Shown: one piece after another, positions 10,143 through 17,949 of the stretch
Layout of the letters: every line of letters begins with the position of its first letter
Position numbering within the stretch: the stretch's first letter is position 1
Assembly: GCA_029893765.1 (NCBI GenBank)
Contig: JARXZD010000004.1
Location: 1-64,000 of the forward strand
Origin: Bacilli bacterium PM5-9
GTDB lineage: Bacteria; Bacillota_I; Bacilli_A; JAJDGJ01
Direction of reading: 5' to 3'
DNA length: 64,000 nucleotides
The notes under the pieces: generated by a model
Told to the model about the DNA's origin: nothing
The model's database searches: none
What the model saw: only the letters and a program-made list of their open reading frames with translations
Translations under genes and position numbers: made by a program

Positions 10143-10349
10143 TTAAAGTATGTCCAAATCATTTTTTTCATACCTATTATGAGTTTTTAAAGATTTTTTA
10201 TATTTTGAACACTTGATAGCATCCATATATGTTTTATCAAGATTGTTCTTTAATTTTGATAAACGACTTTAAACTTGAAATGATTACCAATATGTTCTTT
10301 AAAAAAAGCACTATAAACTTCACTAAATAAAAAATTATCAACTAAGTTA
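10143..10349 (-). pseudogene. Decayed DUF6434-like (SAP-type protein) fragment
   Basis: Read on the minus strand, this gap codes for SEVYSAFFKEHIGNHFKFKV followed by VYQ in one frame. After a shift of one frame at about 10248 it continues LKNNLDKTYMDAIKCSKYKK. Joined, this resembles the family pattern FFKEHIG-x-F-F-x-V-x-FQ-WLK-N-GKTY-DAI that I recall from DUF6434 domains in SAP-domain-containing proteins. The expected Trp codon at the break is lost. There is no start codon or N-terminal domain, so it reads as a truncated, frameshifted remnant. The family name is from memory and less certain than the fact of a broken coding segment. Confidence 0.5.
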
Positions 10350-10387
10350 ATTATAAATAATTAATATGACAACATCATGTCCTATTA

Positions 10388-10413
10388 TAAAAAAAACAGG
10401 TATTAACCTGTTT
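10388..10413 (-). terminator. Terminator of the secreted beta-propeller gene
   Basis: On the minus strand AACAGGT and ACCTGTT form a stem with a four-base loop, followed by eight T. It begins at the stop codon. Confidence 0.85.
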
Positions 10414-11815
10414 ATTTACTTTGAAATGTCGCAATCGCATCATTTCTATTTCTTAGTCCTTTTAAATTAAATAAACTATCTCCATAAGCCAAACTAACGC
10501 CATTAGTTCGATTATAATCAAAACCACTATATATTAAAGCATATTTACCATTTTTTTTAATATAGCTACTACGATATAAATTCATTCCATCAAAACGACC
10601 TCTTAAATTTGAATGTTTCATAACTAGTTTTGCTTTTGTCCAGTTAATACCATCTTCAGACTCACTATAATATAAATCCATACCAACGCGATCACCAATA
10701 ATTGGATAATGTCCACGCATTTTAAATGCTGTAATAAGCATTTCATATTTATCATCATATTTCTTAACATCTAAATGCCAAGTTCTTAATTTATCATTTG
10801 CAAAAGGAAGTTTAACTCTAACTTCTTTTGACCAATCAACACCATTATTACTATTTATATAATAGACATAACCATCTTTTTTAGCATACCATAATTTATA
10901 ATTATCATCTAAGACAACTGATGGCGATAAAAATGAATTAACTTTTGTATTAGTAACATATACAACCTTTTTTTGACTCCATTTTCTACCATCTTTAGAT
11001 GTTTTTTTATAAGTAATAATTTTCTTTGTTGTATGATCTACATAACGCCAAAATAACTCCAATTGATCTTTATCTTCATTATAGATTAAATGAGTATCTG
11101 AATTGTATCTTTTATCACGATTTCCTAGTGGAACATCTAAAGGATTTTTAGCACCATTTGGCACAATCCAATCCACCATATTATTACTAGCATAAACATG
11201 TGGATTTTCAGTTCTACCTTGTGAATTTTTATATGGAGTGATTGCTAGCCAATATTGATAACCATTCCATTTACTATTTAAATTAATTACTGATGGATGA
11301 GTAAAATGATTAGTATTATAGATACTTTTAAAACTTAAAGGTTTACTAGCATATTGAATACCTAAAACAGGTTTATTTTTTAGATACTTTTTTGTTTCAA
11401 CTTTCTTATTAACTAATTTACCCTTTTTATTATATGTATACCTTGTTACTTTACTAACTTTTCCATTCCCATAGTAATCATAAACTACCTTTTTAGCTTT
11501 ATCCTTACCATTTGATAATAATTGACCCTTTTTATTAAAGTAATACTGTTCTTTTAAAGCATATTTTCCACCTTTATCATAGCGTGTTAGCTCAAAAAAT
11601 TTCTTTTTCTTACTTTTTTTATAAAAAATAGTTTTTTCCTTTTTATAATTTACATATCTATCTTCATACTTACTATAACATGTCTTTGTTTGTTTTTTCT
11701 GCTTACAAGTTATAATTGCTTTTGCATTAACATCATTTTTTTGACAACCAATAGTAGGACAGACAAATATTGCAAAAAAGACAATTAATACAACTAAATT
11801 CTTTATTTTCTTCAT
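10412..11815 (-). CDS. Secreted or lipid-anchored beta-propeller protein (GH43/sialidase-like)
   Basis: The 467-residue protein has an N-terminal signal sequence. Cys24, in the segment PTIGC, may be a lipobox, though Thr at -3 is atypical. Cleavage after VNA at about residue 32 is the alternative. Residues 35-150 are Lys/Tyr-rich and repetitive, with YD/N-x-x-GK units such as YFNKKGQLLSNGK and YTYNKKGKLVNKK. These resemble YD- or MORN-like surface repeats. From about residue 165 on, YWLAITPYK, HVYASNNMVDW, WYAKKDGYVYY and YYSESEDGINW look like blades of a five-bladed propeller of the GH43/GH32/sialidase type. It may act on glycans at the cell surface; the substrate cannot be told. It is a single gene with its own terminator. 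Confidence 0.7.
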   Translation of the reverse strand: MKKIKNLVVLIVFFAIFVCPTIGCQKNDVNAKAIITCKQKKQTKTCYSKYEDRYVNYKKEKTIFYKKSKKKKFFELTRYDKGGKYALKEQYYFNKKGQLLSNGKDKAKKVVYDYYGNGKVSKVTRYTYNKKGKLVNKKVETKKYLKNKPVLGIQYASKPLSFKSIYNTNHFTHPSVINLNSKWNGYQYWLAITPYKNSQGRTENPHVYASNNMVDWIVPNGAKNPLDVPLGNRDKRYNSDTHLIYNEDKDQLELFWRYVDHTTKKIITYKKTSKDGRKWSQKKVVYVTNTKVNSFLSPSVVLDDNYKLWYAKKDGYVYYINSNNGVDWSKEVRVKLPFANDKLRTWHLDVKKYDDKYEMLITAFKMRGHYPIIGDRVGMDLYYSESEDGINWTKAKLVMKHSNLRGRFDGMNLYRSSYIKKNGKYALIYSGFDYNRTNGVSLAYGDSLFNLKGLRNRNDAIATFQSK

Positions 11816-11911
11816 TTAACTACTCCAATCATTAAAACATATTTTTATTATATCTATATTAACTTTTCATGTCAAATTATAGACTTTTTATCCAAATGAT
11901 AAGTTAATCAC

Positions 11912-11940
11912 AAAAAATAGTAGGTTTTTCCTACTATTTT
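11912..11940 (-). terminator. Terminator of the glutamate fermentation operon
   Basis: AAAATAGTAGG and CCTACTATTTT form a perfect hairpin with an A5 loop, overlapping the citF stop codon and followed by T residues on the minus strand. It closes the operon. Confidence 0.9.
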
Positions 11941-13412
11941 GTTTTATACAGATAATCTAAGATTGTACCATCACGATACTCAACAATACCAACCACTTCA
12001 TCACTTAACTCAATCTTTTTAGGAATAGAAGTCAAATCTAAAGCTTTTTGATATAATTGTTCAATCGTATAGATTTTTAAATTTGTTTTATTTTTAAGAT
12101 TTTCAATTAATTTTTGATGTTTAGGATTAATTGCAATACCATAATCAGTTACTAATACATCAATACTTTCACCTGGAGTAGTAATAGTAGTTACACGATC
12201 TTTAATAACACTAATACGACCAGATACTAATTTAGAAACAATAATTGCTAGTTTAGCTCCTGCTGCAGTATCACTATGTCCACCAGAACCACCCATAATA
12301 ACACCATTTGAAGTAGTTGTAACATTAACATTATAGTCTAAATCAATTTCTGTTGCACCTAAAATAACAACGTCTAAATCTTTAACAATGTTTGTTTCAT
12401 CATAAGGATTAGCATAATGAGAAGCCGACATTTTACAATGATTTTCATTTCTTTTTATTGATGCAACAGCACCTAAATCAAAACACTGCACATCTTCTAA
12501 TCTTTCAAATAAATTATTTTCTAACATATCAACTAAATAGTTAGTAATACCACCACTTGCAAAAGAACCTTTAATTTCTTTTTCAATCATTGTTTTCTTT
12601 AACTCTTGAGCAACTGCAAGTGAAATTCCACCTGCTCCAGTTTGAAAACTAAATCCATCTTTTAATAAACCACTATATTCAATTACTTTATTTGCATTTC
12701 TTGCTATTAATAAACCAATTGGGTCTTTAGTAACCTGTGTTGTTCCACTAACAATACCATTTGCATCACCAATACTATCAACCTTAATAACATAATCAAC
12801 AAAATTACCAGCAATTTCAACATCACTAACTTCATCAACAATGTAATCAGTGATTGCTACAACTTTATCAGCAACCATAGCATCTGCATAAGCATAACCT
12901 AAGACACCACATGATGATGGACCTTCACTACCATTAATATTTGAGTTTTTATCAATTGCAGGGCTTGCTATAATGGCTAAATCAAGTTTAACTTCTTTAT
13001 TTAAAAGAATTCTTGCTCTTGCACCATGAGAATGCATATAAACAGGATTTTTTAAATAACCTTCTGAAATACAATCAGCAACTTCTCCAGAAATATATGC
13101 AGCATAAATTGTTGTAATATTTTGGTTTTTAATTAACTTAACCATTTTACTATGCACAGGAAAAATACTTGATGCAACGATTGTAATATCTTTTAAATCT
13201 AATTCTTCAATAATATCAAACAACATATTAGCAACATAATCACCATTTCTTAAATGATGATGAAAACTAATAGTCATTCCATCAAAGAAATTAATTTTAT
13301 TCTTTATATCTTCTAATTCAATTTGCTTACTTGAAATATCAAAAGCATTATCTTTTGTAAAATTATAATTTTGATATTGATATTCTTTTATCCCAGAAAA
13401 CATTTTACTCAT
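11934..13412 (-). CDS. citF: Citramalate lyase (citrate lyase-like) alpha subunit, CoA transferase
   Basis: This is the alpha subunit of a citrate lyase-type complex. It transfers the acyl-carrier protein thioester from acetyl to the substrate. The 492 residues follow CitF closely, with FDGMTISFHHHLRNGDYVAN, YMHSHGARARI, FQTGAGGISLAVAQ, GGSGGHSDTAAGAK and TDYGIAINP. Context (mutase, methylaspartate lyase and a fumarase-like enzyme upstream) indicates the substrate is citramalate, made from mesaconate, and not citrate. I start at ATG 13412, which overlaps the citE stop by 8 bases with CAGGT upstream. The longer frame to 13436 would overlap citE by 32 bases. A hairpin terminator overlaps the stop. 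Confidence 0.9.
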   Translation of the reverse strand: MSKMFSGIKEYQYQNYNFTKDNAFDISSKQIELEDIKNKINFFDGMTISFHHHLRNGDYVANMLFDIIEELDLKDITIVASSIFPVHSKMVKLIKNQNITTIYAAYISGEVADCISEGYLKNPVYMHSHGARARILLNKEVKLDLAIIASPAIDKNSNINGSEGPSSCGVLGYAYADAMVADKVVAITDYIVDEVSDVEIAGNFVDYVIKVDSIGDANGIVSGTTQVTKDPIGLLIARNANKVIEYSGLLKDGFSFQTGAGGISLAVAQELKKTMIEKEIKGSFASGGITNYLVDMLENNLFERLEDVQCFDLGAVASIKRNENHCKMSASHYANPYDETNIVKDLDVVILGATEIDLDYNVNVTTTSNGVIMGGSGGHSDTAAGAKLAIIVSKLVSGRISVIKDRVTTITTPGESIDVLVTDYGIAINPKHQKLIENLKNKTNLKIYTIEQLYQKALDLTSIPKKIELSDEVVGIVEYRDGTILDYLYKTK

Positions 13413-14256
13413 ATTTAATACCTGCTTTCTTTGCATTTTCCAATGTTAATTTAGCACGATTAATAATAGGTGCATCCACCATTTTACCATTTAAACTAAA
13501 CACACCTAAACCATCAGCCTCAGCTTTTTTAGCAGCTTCGATAACCTCTTGTGCATAAACAATTTCATCCATACTTGGTGAAAAAACATCATTAACATAT
13601 GTTACTTGTCTTGGATTAATACACGCTTTACCACTAAAACCAAAATTACGAGCTTTTTTAGTATCACATACTAACATTTCAAAATCCTCAACATCAGTAA
13701 ATGGTGTATCTAAAGAAAAGATATTTAATGCTTTACAAGTAGTCGCAATATTTTGACGAGCCACTAAAATTTCATTAGATTCTTTTGTTCTAACAATTTG
13801 CATATCTAAAGCATAATCTTCAGCACCAAATAACATTCCTTCTACTAAATCAGAAGCCTTAATGATATTAGCTAAATCAAAGACACCATAAGCACTTTCA
13901 ATTAAAACAACAATTTTAATATCAGTTCCTTTTAGTCTTGCAGCAAGTTCTTTAACACTTTCCTGTGATGCTTTTGCAAGCATAATATAATCAACATCAA
14001 ATTTTTTAACAACCTCAATATCATCATAAAAGAAAGGTGAATCCATTGGATTAATTCTAACTATTCTAATAACATCACTTTTATCAAAAAAATTAAAAGC
14101 TTCTTCTAATAAATATCGAGCACTATCTTTATTAGCAATACTAATTGCATCTTCTAAATCAAAGATAATTGCATCTGCTTCAAGTAAGTCACTACTTTGA
14201 ACCATTCCTGGATTATTGGCAGGAATAAACAAAGCCGATCTAATATATGGTTCCAT
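13405..14256 (-). CDS. citE: Citramalate lyase (citrate lyase-like) beta subunit
   Basis: This HpcH/HpaI-aldolase family protein cleaves the acyl-ACP intermediate to release the oxoacid: pyruvate if the substrate is citramalyl-ACP, oxaloacetate if citryl-ACP. The 283 residues carry YIRSALFIPANNPGMV at the N-terminus, the AIIFDLEDAI strand with acidic metal-binding residues, GMLFGAEDYALDM and GFSGKACINPRQV. All are hallmarks of CitE. The length is usual for the family. It follows citD without a gap (citD stop and citE start adjoin) and overlaps citF by 8 bases, as in citDEF operons. Substrate choice between citrate and citramalate rests on neighbouring genes only. Confidence 0.92.
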   Translation of the reverse strand: MEPYIRSALFIPANNPGMVQSSDLLEADAIIFDLEDAISIANKDSARYLLEEAFNFFDKSDVIRIVRINPMDSPFFYDDIEVVKKFDVDYIMLAKASQESVKELAARLKGTDIKIVVLIESAYGVFDLANIIKASDLVEGMLFGAEDYALDMQIVRTKESNEILVARQNIATTCKALNIFSLDTPFTDVEDFEMLVCDTKKARNFGFSGKACINPRQVTYVNDVFSPSMDEIVYAQEVIEAAKKAEADGLGVFSLNGKMVDAPIINRAKLTLENAKKAGIKYE

Positions 14257-14516
14257 TATTCTTGCCCCCTTATGATTGCTGTTTTAACACGAGCTTTAAT
14301 CGTAAAGTTTAAAGCACCTTTATCTTTTAAAACAACTCTAACATTATCAATTTTAAACTCATCTAAAACACCATTAACAACTTCAATAATCTCATCGCCA
14401 AATTGTGCTTTTACTGGACTATCTAATTCAATAATACGACCACTATCATTTAAAAATAATTCAACCATAATATCATTAGATTCTAATGTTCCAGCTATAC
14501 TATTTTTTATTAACAC
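14256..14516 (-). CDS. citD: Citramalate lyase (citrate lyase-like) acyl carrier protein, gamma subunit
   Basis: This small acyl carrier protein of the lyase complex has 86 residues. The segment AGTLESND contains the serine (Ser13 here) that in CitD carries the phosphoribosyl-dephospho-CoA group. DKGALNFTIKARVKTAI matches the C-terminal conserved region. The gene overlaps citE and the mesaconase beta gene by single bases, so the genes are tightly coupled. The genes that make and attach the prosthetic group and acetylate it (citX, citG, citC) are not in this window and must lie elsewhere if the enzyme works as in known systems. Confidence 0.92.
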   Translation of the reverse strand: MLIKNSIAGTLESNDIMVELFLNDSGRIIELDSPVKAQFGDEIIEVVNGVLDEFKIDNVRVVLKDKGALNFTIKARVKTAIIRGQE

Positions 14517-15079
14517 TACTTTTCACCTTTGCTTTCTAAATAAGCTTCTTTACCACTAATATATAAATCATTACCATGAATATCATTAACAACAATAATT
14601 GGTAAATCTTTTACTTCAAGTTTTCTAACTGCTTCAGCACCTAAATCTTCATAAGCAATTATTTCTGATTTAACAACACATTTTCCCATTAAAGCAGCAG
14701 CACCACCAACAGCAGCAAAATAAACAGCTTTATCTTTTAAAGCCTCTTTTACCTCGTCAGAACGCTTACCTTTACCAATCATTCCAACAAGACCTTCATC
14801 AATCATTCTTGGCGTATAAGCATCCATACGATAAGCTGTAGTTGGACCAGCACTTCCAAATGTTTGTCCAGGTTTAGTTGGAGTTGGACCAACATAATAA
14901 ATAACTTGCCCTTTCACATCAAATGGTAATGGTTTATTTTCATCAAGTGCTTGCACCATTCTTGCATGAGCAGCATCTCTAGCAGTATATATTGTACCAG
15001 ACAATAAAACTTGATCACCAGATTTTAAACCAGCTAATACTTCATGAGTCAATGGTGTTTGAATTTTCTTTTGTTCCAT
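14516..15079 (-). CDS. Mesaconase (class I fumarase-like) beta subunit
   Basis: The 187-residue protein matches the C-terminal half of class I fumarases and tartrate dehydratase beta subunits. GTIYTARDAAHARM near residue 30, YYVGPTPTKPGQTFGSAGPT and TTAYRMDAYTPRMIDEG are the typical segments. With the alpha subunit it forms an iron-sulphur hydro-lyase. Sequence alone would say fumarase. Its place between methylaspartate ammonia-lyase and the citramalate lyase genes argues for mesaconase, hydrating mesaconate to (S)-citramalate. Two-subunit mesaconases of this family are known in clostridial glutamate fermenters. It begins 1 base after the alpha-subunit gene. Confidence 0.88.
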   Translation of the reverse strand: MEQKKIQTPLTHEVLAGLKSGDQVLLSGTIYTARDAAHARMVQALDENKPLPFDVKGQVIYYVGPTPTKPGQTFGSAGPTTAYRMDAYTPRMIDEGLVGMIGKGKRSDEVKEALKDKAVYFAAVGGAAALMGKCVVKSEIIAYEDLGAEAVRKLEVKDLPIIVVNDIHGNDLYISGKEAYLESKGEK

Positions 15080-15080
15080 T

Positions 15081-15923
15081 TTAAAGCACCACCTTTACAT
15101 GTCTTGCAGCATGACAATTTATATTTACTGCAACTGGTAAACCAGCAATATGAGTTGCATACATTTCAATATTAACTTTTAAACAAGTTGTTTTACCACC
15201 AAATCCTTGTGGACCAACACCAAGACTATTAATTTCATCTAATAATTCAGCCTCTAATTCAGCTAACATTTTATTTGGATTTTCTTTATCAACTGATCTA
15301 ATTGCTGCTTTCTTTGCCATCATAGCACATTTTTCAAATGTACCACCCAAGCCAATACCAACAATAATTGGTGGACATGGATTAGGACCAGCTTCTAAAA
15401 CAACCTTTTTCACAAATTCTTTAACTCCAGCTAATCCAGCAGCAGGAGGAAACATTTTTAATTGTGACATATTTTCACTACCAAAACCTTTAGCAGCAAA
15501 TTCTAAAACAAATTCATCACCCTCAACTACTTCATAATGAACAACAGCAGGAGTGTTATTTTGTGTATTTTTTCTTTCAATTGGGTTATTAACAACCGAT
15601 TTTCTTAAAAAACCTTCATCGTAACCTAAAGCTACACCTTCATTAATAGCAGCTTCAATGCTACCACCTTCAACTCTAACATCTTGTCCCATTTTCACAA
15701 AACAGATTACCATTCCAGTATCTTGACACATTGGTCTATTTTCACAACGAGCAATTTTAGCATTTTCAACAATAATATCTAACATTTCTTGAGCAAGAAG
15801 TGCATCTTCTTCTTTACGCATTTCTTCAAGTTTGTTTTGAACATCCATTGGCAAATCAGTTGCCATTTTCATACAAGCAATTTTTGTTTCTTCAACAATC
15901 TGTGAATAATTAATTACTTTCAT
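15081..15923 (-). CDS. Mesaconase (class I fumarase-like) alpha subunit
   Basis: The 280-residue protein is the iron-sulphur-binding half of a two-subunit class I hydro-lyase. Cysteines expected to hold the 4Fe-4S cluster lie in RPMCQDTGM, in PNPCPPIIVGIGLGGTF and in EKCAMMAKKA. ARNIE-type regions of class I fumarases are recognisable in the substrate loop near VVNNPIERKN. I start at ATG 15923 because AGGAAGGGTGA stands 5 bases upstream; the longer frame would run through the preceding hairpin. The context (see the beta subunit) supports mesaconase, with fumarase side activity possible. A strong hairpin terminator lies directly upstream, so expression depends on read-through or on a promoter not recognised here. 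Confidence 0.88.
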   Translation of the reverse strand: MKVINYSQIVEETKIACMKMATDLPMDVQNKLEEMRKEEDALLAQEMLDIIVENAKIARCENRPMCQDTGMVICFVKMGQDVRVEGGSIEAAINEGVALGYDEGFLRKSVVNNPIERKNTQNNTPAVVHYEVVEGDEFVLEFAAKGFGSENMSQLKMFPPAAGLAGVKEFVKKVVLEAGPNPCPPIIVGIGLGGTFEKCAMMAKKAAIRSVDKENPNKMLAELEAELLDEINSLGVGPQGFGGKTTCLKVNIEMYATHIAGLPVAVNINCHAARHVKVVL

Positions 15924-15942
15924 TGTTTCACCCTTCCTATTT

Positions 15943-15974
15943 AAAAAGATAGCTATCATTGATAGCTATCTTTT
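15943..15974 (-). terminator. Terminator between the DUF4176-like gene and mesaconase
   Basis: Two copies of the self-complementary decamer GATAGCTATC flank an AAT loop and are extended by AAAA/TTTT, giving a perfect 14-bp stem with a T-run on the minus strand. It lies between the stop at 15983 and the mesaconase ribosome binding site, so it can attenuate the second half of the operon. Confidence 0.75.
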
Positions 15975-15982
15975 ATTTTTTA

Positions 15983-16645
15983 TTAATAGCTTTTTTCTTC
16001 ATCAAAATCTTTTTGATATGAGATGGATAAAATGTCATTATCAATTAAACTCTCTTTTAAAGCTAATTCATACCCTTCGTTTTCTGGATCACTATATCCA
16101 CTGAAGATAATTTCTTCAATGTCTTCACTTGAAAAATAAACATACATTTGTTCATTAAAGATTCCCATAGGATATGGAATAGCACGATAATCAATATAAT
16201 ATTGCTTTCCTTTTGGGTGAATCATTCTTTGTTCAATGACAACAATTAAATCTTTTGAACTTTCAATATTTAATTTTTCTTTATTTAGTTTCACTACTGA
16301 ACCTAATGGTAAGTAATCTTTCATATAACATTGAATAACTTCTAATATACTAATGAAATCAACTTGAGAAATAGTAAAATAGTAATCTGAAGTTTTAATA
16401 CTATTGTATAAACCAATCTTTTCAATATTAATATCATTTTCTTGTAAAAGTTGTTCATCACTTTTAATAAAATGATAAATTTTTTCAATTATTGAAAGAT
16501 CCTTTCCATACTTTTCAATAAATCTTTCTATATTCTCAACATAACTATCATTATTTACATTAACTTCCTTAATTGAAGCTAAATCATATTTTTTTAGTTT
16601 TTTCAATGTTAACCCTATTAAATAGTCTTTTTGTATATCATTCAT
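15983..16645 (-). CDS. DUF4176-like protein of unknown function
   Basis: The 220-residue protein has an acidic, helical N-terminal half. Its C-terminal half contains YLPLGSVVKLNKEK, VIEQRMIHPKGKQYYIDYRA, IPYPMGIF and EIIFSGYSDPENE. This order (LPLGSVV, then Y-x-D-Y, YP-G, GY-D-E) fits DUF4176, a small domain often found in type VII secretion loci of Firmicutes. No other type VII gene is in the window and no signal peptide is seen. The gene has its own promoter at 16682-16710, a GGGAG ribosome binding site and its own terminator. It therefore looks like an independent unit placed within the glutamate operon. A role in glutamate catabolism is not supported by sequence. Confidence 0.65.
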   Translation of the reverse strand: MNDIQKDYLIGLTLKKLKKYDLASIKEVNVNNDSYVENIERFIEKYGKDLSIIEKIYHFIKSDEQLLQENDINIEKIGLYNSIKTSDYYFTISQVDFISILEVIQCYMKDYLPLGSVVKLNKEKLNIESSKDLIVVIEQRMIHPKGKQYYIDYRAIPYPMGIFNEQMYVYFSSEDIEEIIFSGYSDPENEGYELALKESLIDNDILSISYQKDFDEEKSY

Positions 16646-16681
16646 TATTTATCTCCCTTTTTCATGTTATCATACATTTAA

Positions 16682-16710
16682 ATTATATCAAAAATAACAA
16701 AAGGATACAA
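16682..16710 (-). promoter_or_regulatory. Promoter of the DUF4176-like gene
   Basis: TTGTAT at 16705-16710 and TATAAT at 16682-16687, with exactly 17 bases between, read toward the DUF4176-like gene. The promoter begins directly after the mal stop codon. Confidence 0.75.
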
Positions 16711-16713
16711 ATA

Positions 16714-17949
16714 CTATTTACGGTTAGCTAAAGCAACAACACGATTCATTTCATTATTAACAATCATATACCCTTCATCTACACCCATACCAGGTTTTGC
16801 TAAAACTTGACTAGCTTTAGTTGCTAAAGCAACGTTAGTTGTCGCACGAGCTGAAACATCTGTTTCATTACATGTTCCACCAACATAAGAACCAAATCCT
16901 CTTTCATTACAATAGATTACTGCTTGAGCAACATTATGAACACTTCCTAAATCAGGAGTTTTAATTTGCATAATATGTCCAGCTTTTGCATTAACAAAAT
17001 CAACAACATCATCAAATGTATTACACCACTCATCAGCAACTAATTGTGCTTTTGAACCTAACTCACCTAAACGAGCAGTTAAAGCAGCAAGATTTTCAAT
17101 TTGAGCTTCTTTATTTCCAGCATCCATTGGTCCTTCAATAATTAAATCAAATGGAGCAGCAGTTTTTTCTAATTCAACAATATATTGAGCTTGTTTTTCA
17201 ACATCTAAATTGAAAGCTTCACCAATTGTTCCATATACATCAATATGCATTTTTGGTTTATATCCATCTTTACCAATTGTTTGGATACGATCTCTTAACC
17301 ATGCCACATAATCTTTTAAGATTGAACCATCTTTACCTAATTTTGTTTCAACATTATTGATTAAAGCATGAGGTAATAATTCAGCACCTTTAATAATCAT
17401 TTTATCAGCATTCATATAACGATCATCACCAGATTGAGTGAAAATAGGTCTTCTTTCAATTTTGTGTGTCATATTGAACTCTTTTTTAATAACTTCAGCC
17501 ATAGTTACTTTATTTGCTTTTGCACTAGCATCTAATAATGCTTGAGATACACCATATCTAATTGCAGTATGTAATCTTTGACCATTAATTTCCATAGCAT
17601 CTAATTCTTTTGCATTATCTAAGAAAGTTGCTACATCTTTTCCAACTAACCATGGTTTGATATCTTTATCAATTACTGGAATAAAATCAGCAGCAAGGAA
17701 TAAAGGATCACGTCCACCAGCTCCTGAGTATTGCACAGCAGCACAATCTCCTAAAGCAACTTGTCCATCTTCTAATACTAACATAACAGAAATTGATTCA
17801 CCTGGTTGTCTAATTGAAGTAAATCCTTTTGTAACTGGATCTCCAATATAAGCTAATCCATCATTTGTTGCACCTGATTTGATTGCTTTTTGATCATCAA
17901 AATAAAATCCTGTTCTACCTGCACTACAAATTACATCAACGATTTTCAT
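16714..17949 (-). CDS. mal: Methylaspartate ammonia-lyase
   Basis: This enolase-superfamily enzyme eliminates ammonia from (2S,3S)-3-methylaspartate to give mesaconate. The 411 residues equal the family length (about 413). The N-terminus [20 protein letters not shown], the metal-binding acidic strands (KMHIDVYGTIG, LIIEGPMDAGNK, LVADEWCNTFDD) and the catalytic-lysine strand IMQIKTPDLGSVHN are visible. So is YVGGTCNETDVSAR near the C-terminus. Its start shares one base with the glmE stop (TAATG), showing tight coupling with glutamate mutase. This gene makes the pathway assignment of the whole operon firm. Confidence 0.96.
   Translation of the reverse strand: MKIVDVICSAGRTGFYFDDQKAIKSGATNDGLAYIGDPVTKGFTSIRQPGESISVMLVLEDGQVALGDCAAVQYSGAGGRDPLFLAADFIPVIDKDIKPWLVGKDVATFLDNAKELDAMEINGQRLHTAIRYGVSQALLDASAKANKVTMAEVIKKEFNMTHKIERRPIFTQSGDDRYMNADKMIIKGAELLPHALINNVETKLGKDGSILKDYVAWLRDRIQTIGKDGYKPKMHIDVYGTIGEAFNLDVEKQAQYIVELEKTAAPFDLIIEGPMDAGNKEAQIENLAALTARLGELGSKAQLVADEWCNTFDDVVDFVNAKAGHIMQIKTPDLGSVHNVAQAVIYCNERGFGSYVGGTCNETDVSARATTNVALATKASQVLAKPGMGVDEGYMIVNNEMNRVVALANRK

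Noticed and set aside
15081-16645. DUF4176-like gene as cargo of a mobile element
   Set aside because: There are no transposase, no terminal inverted repeats and no target duplication around the unit.
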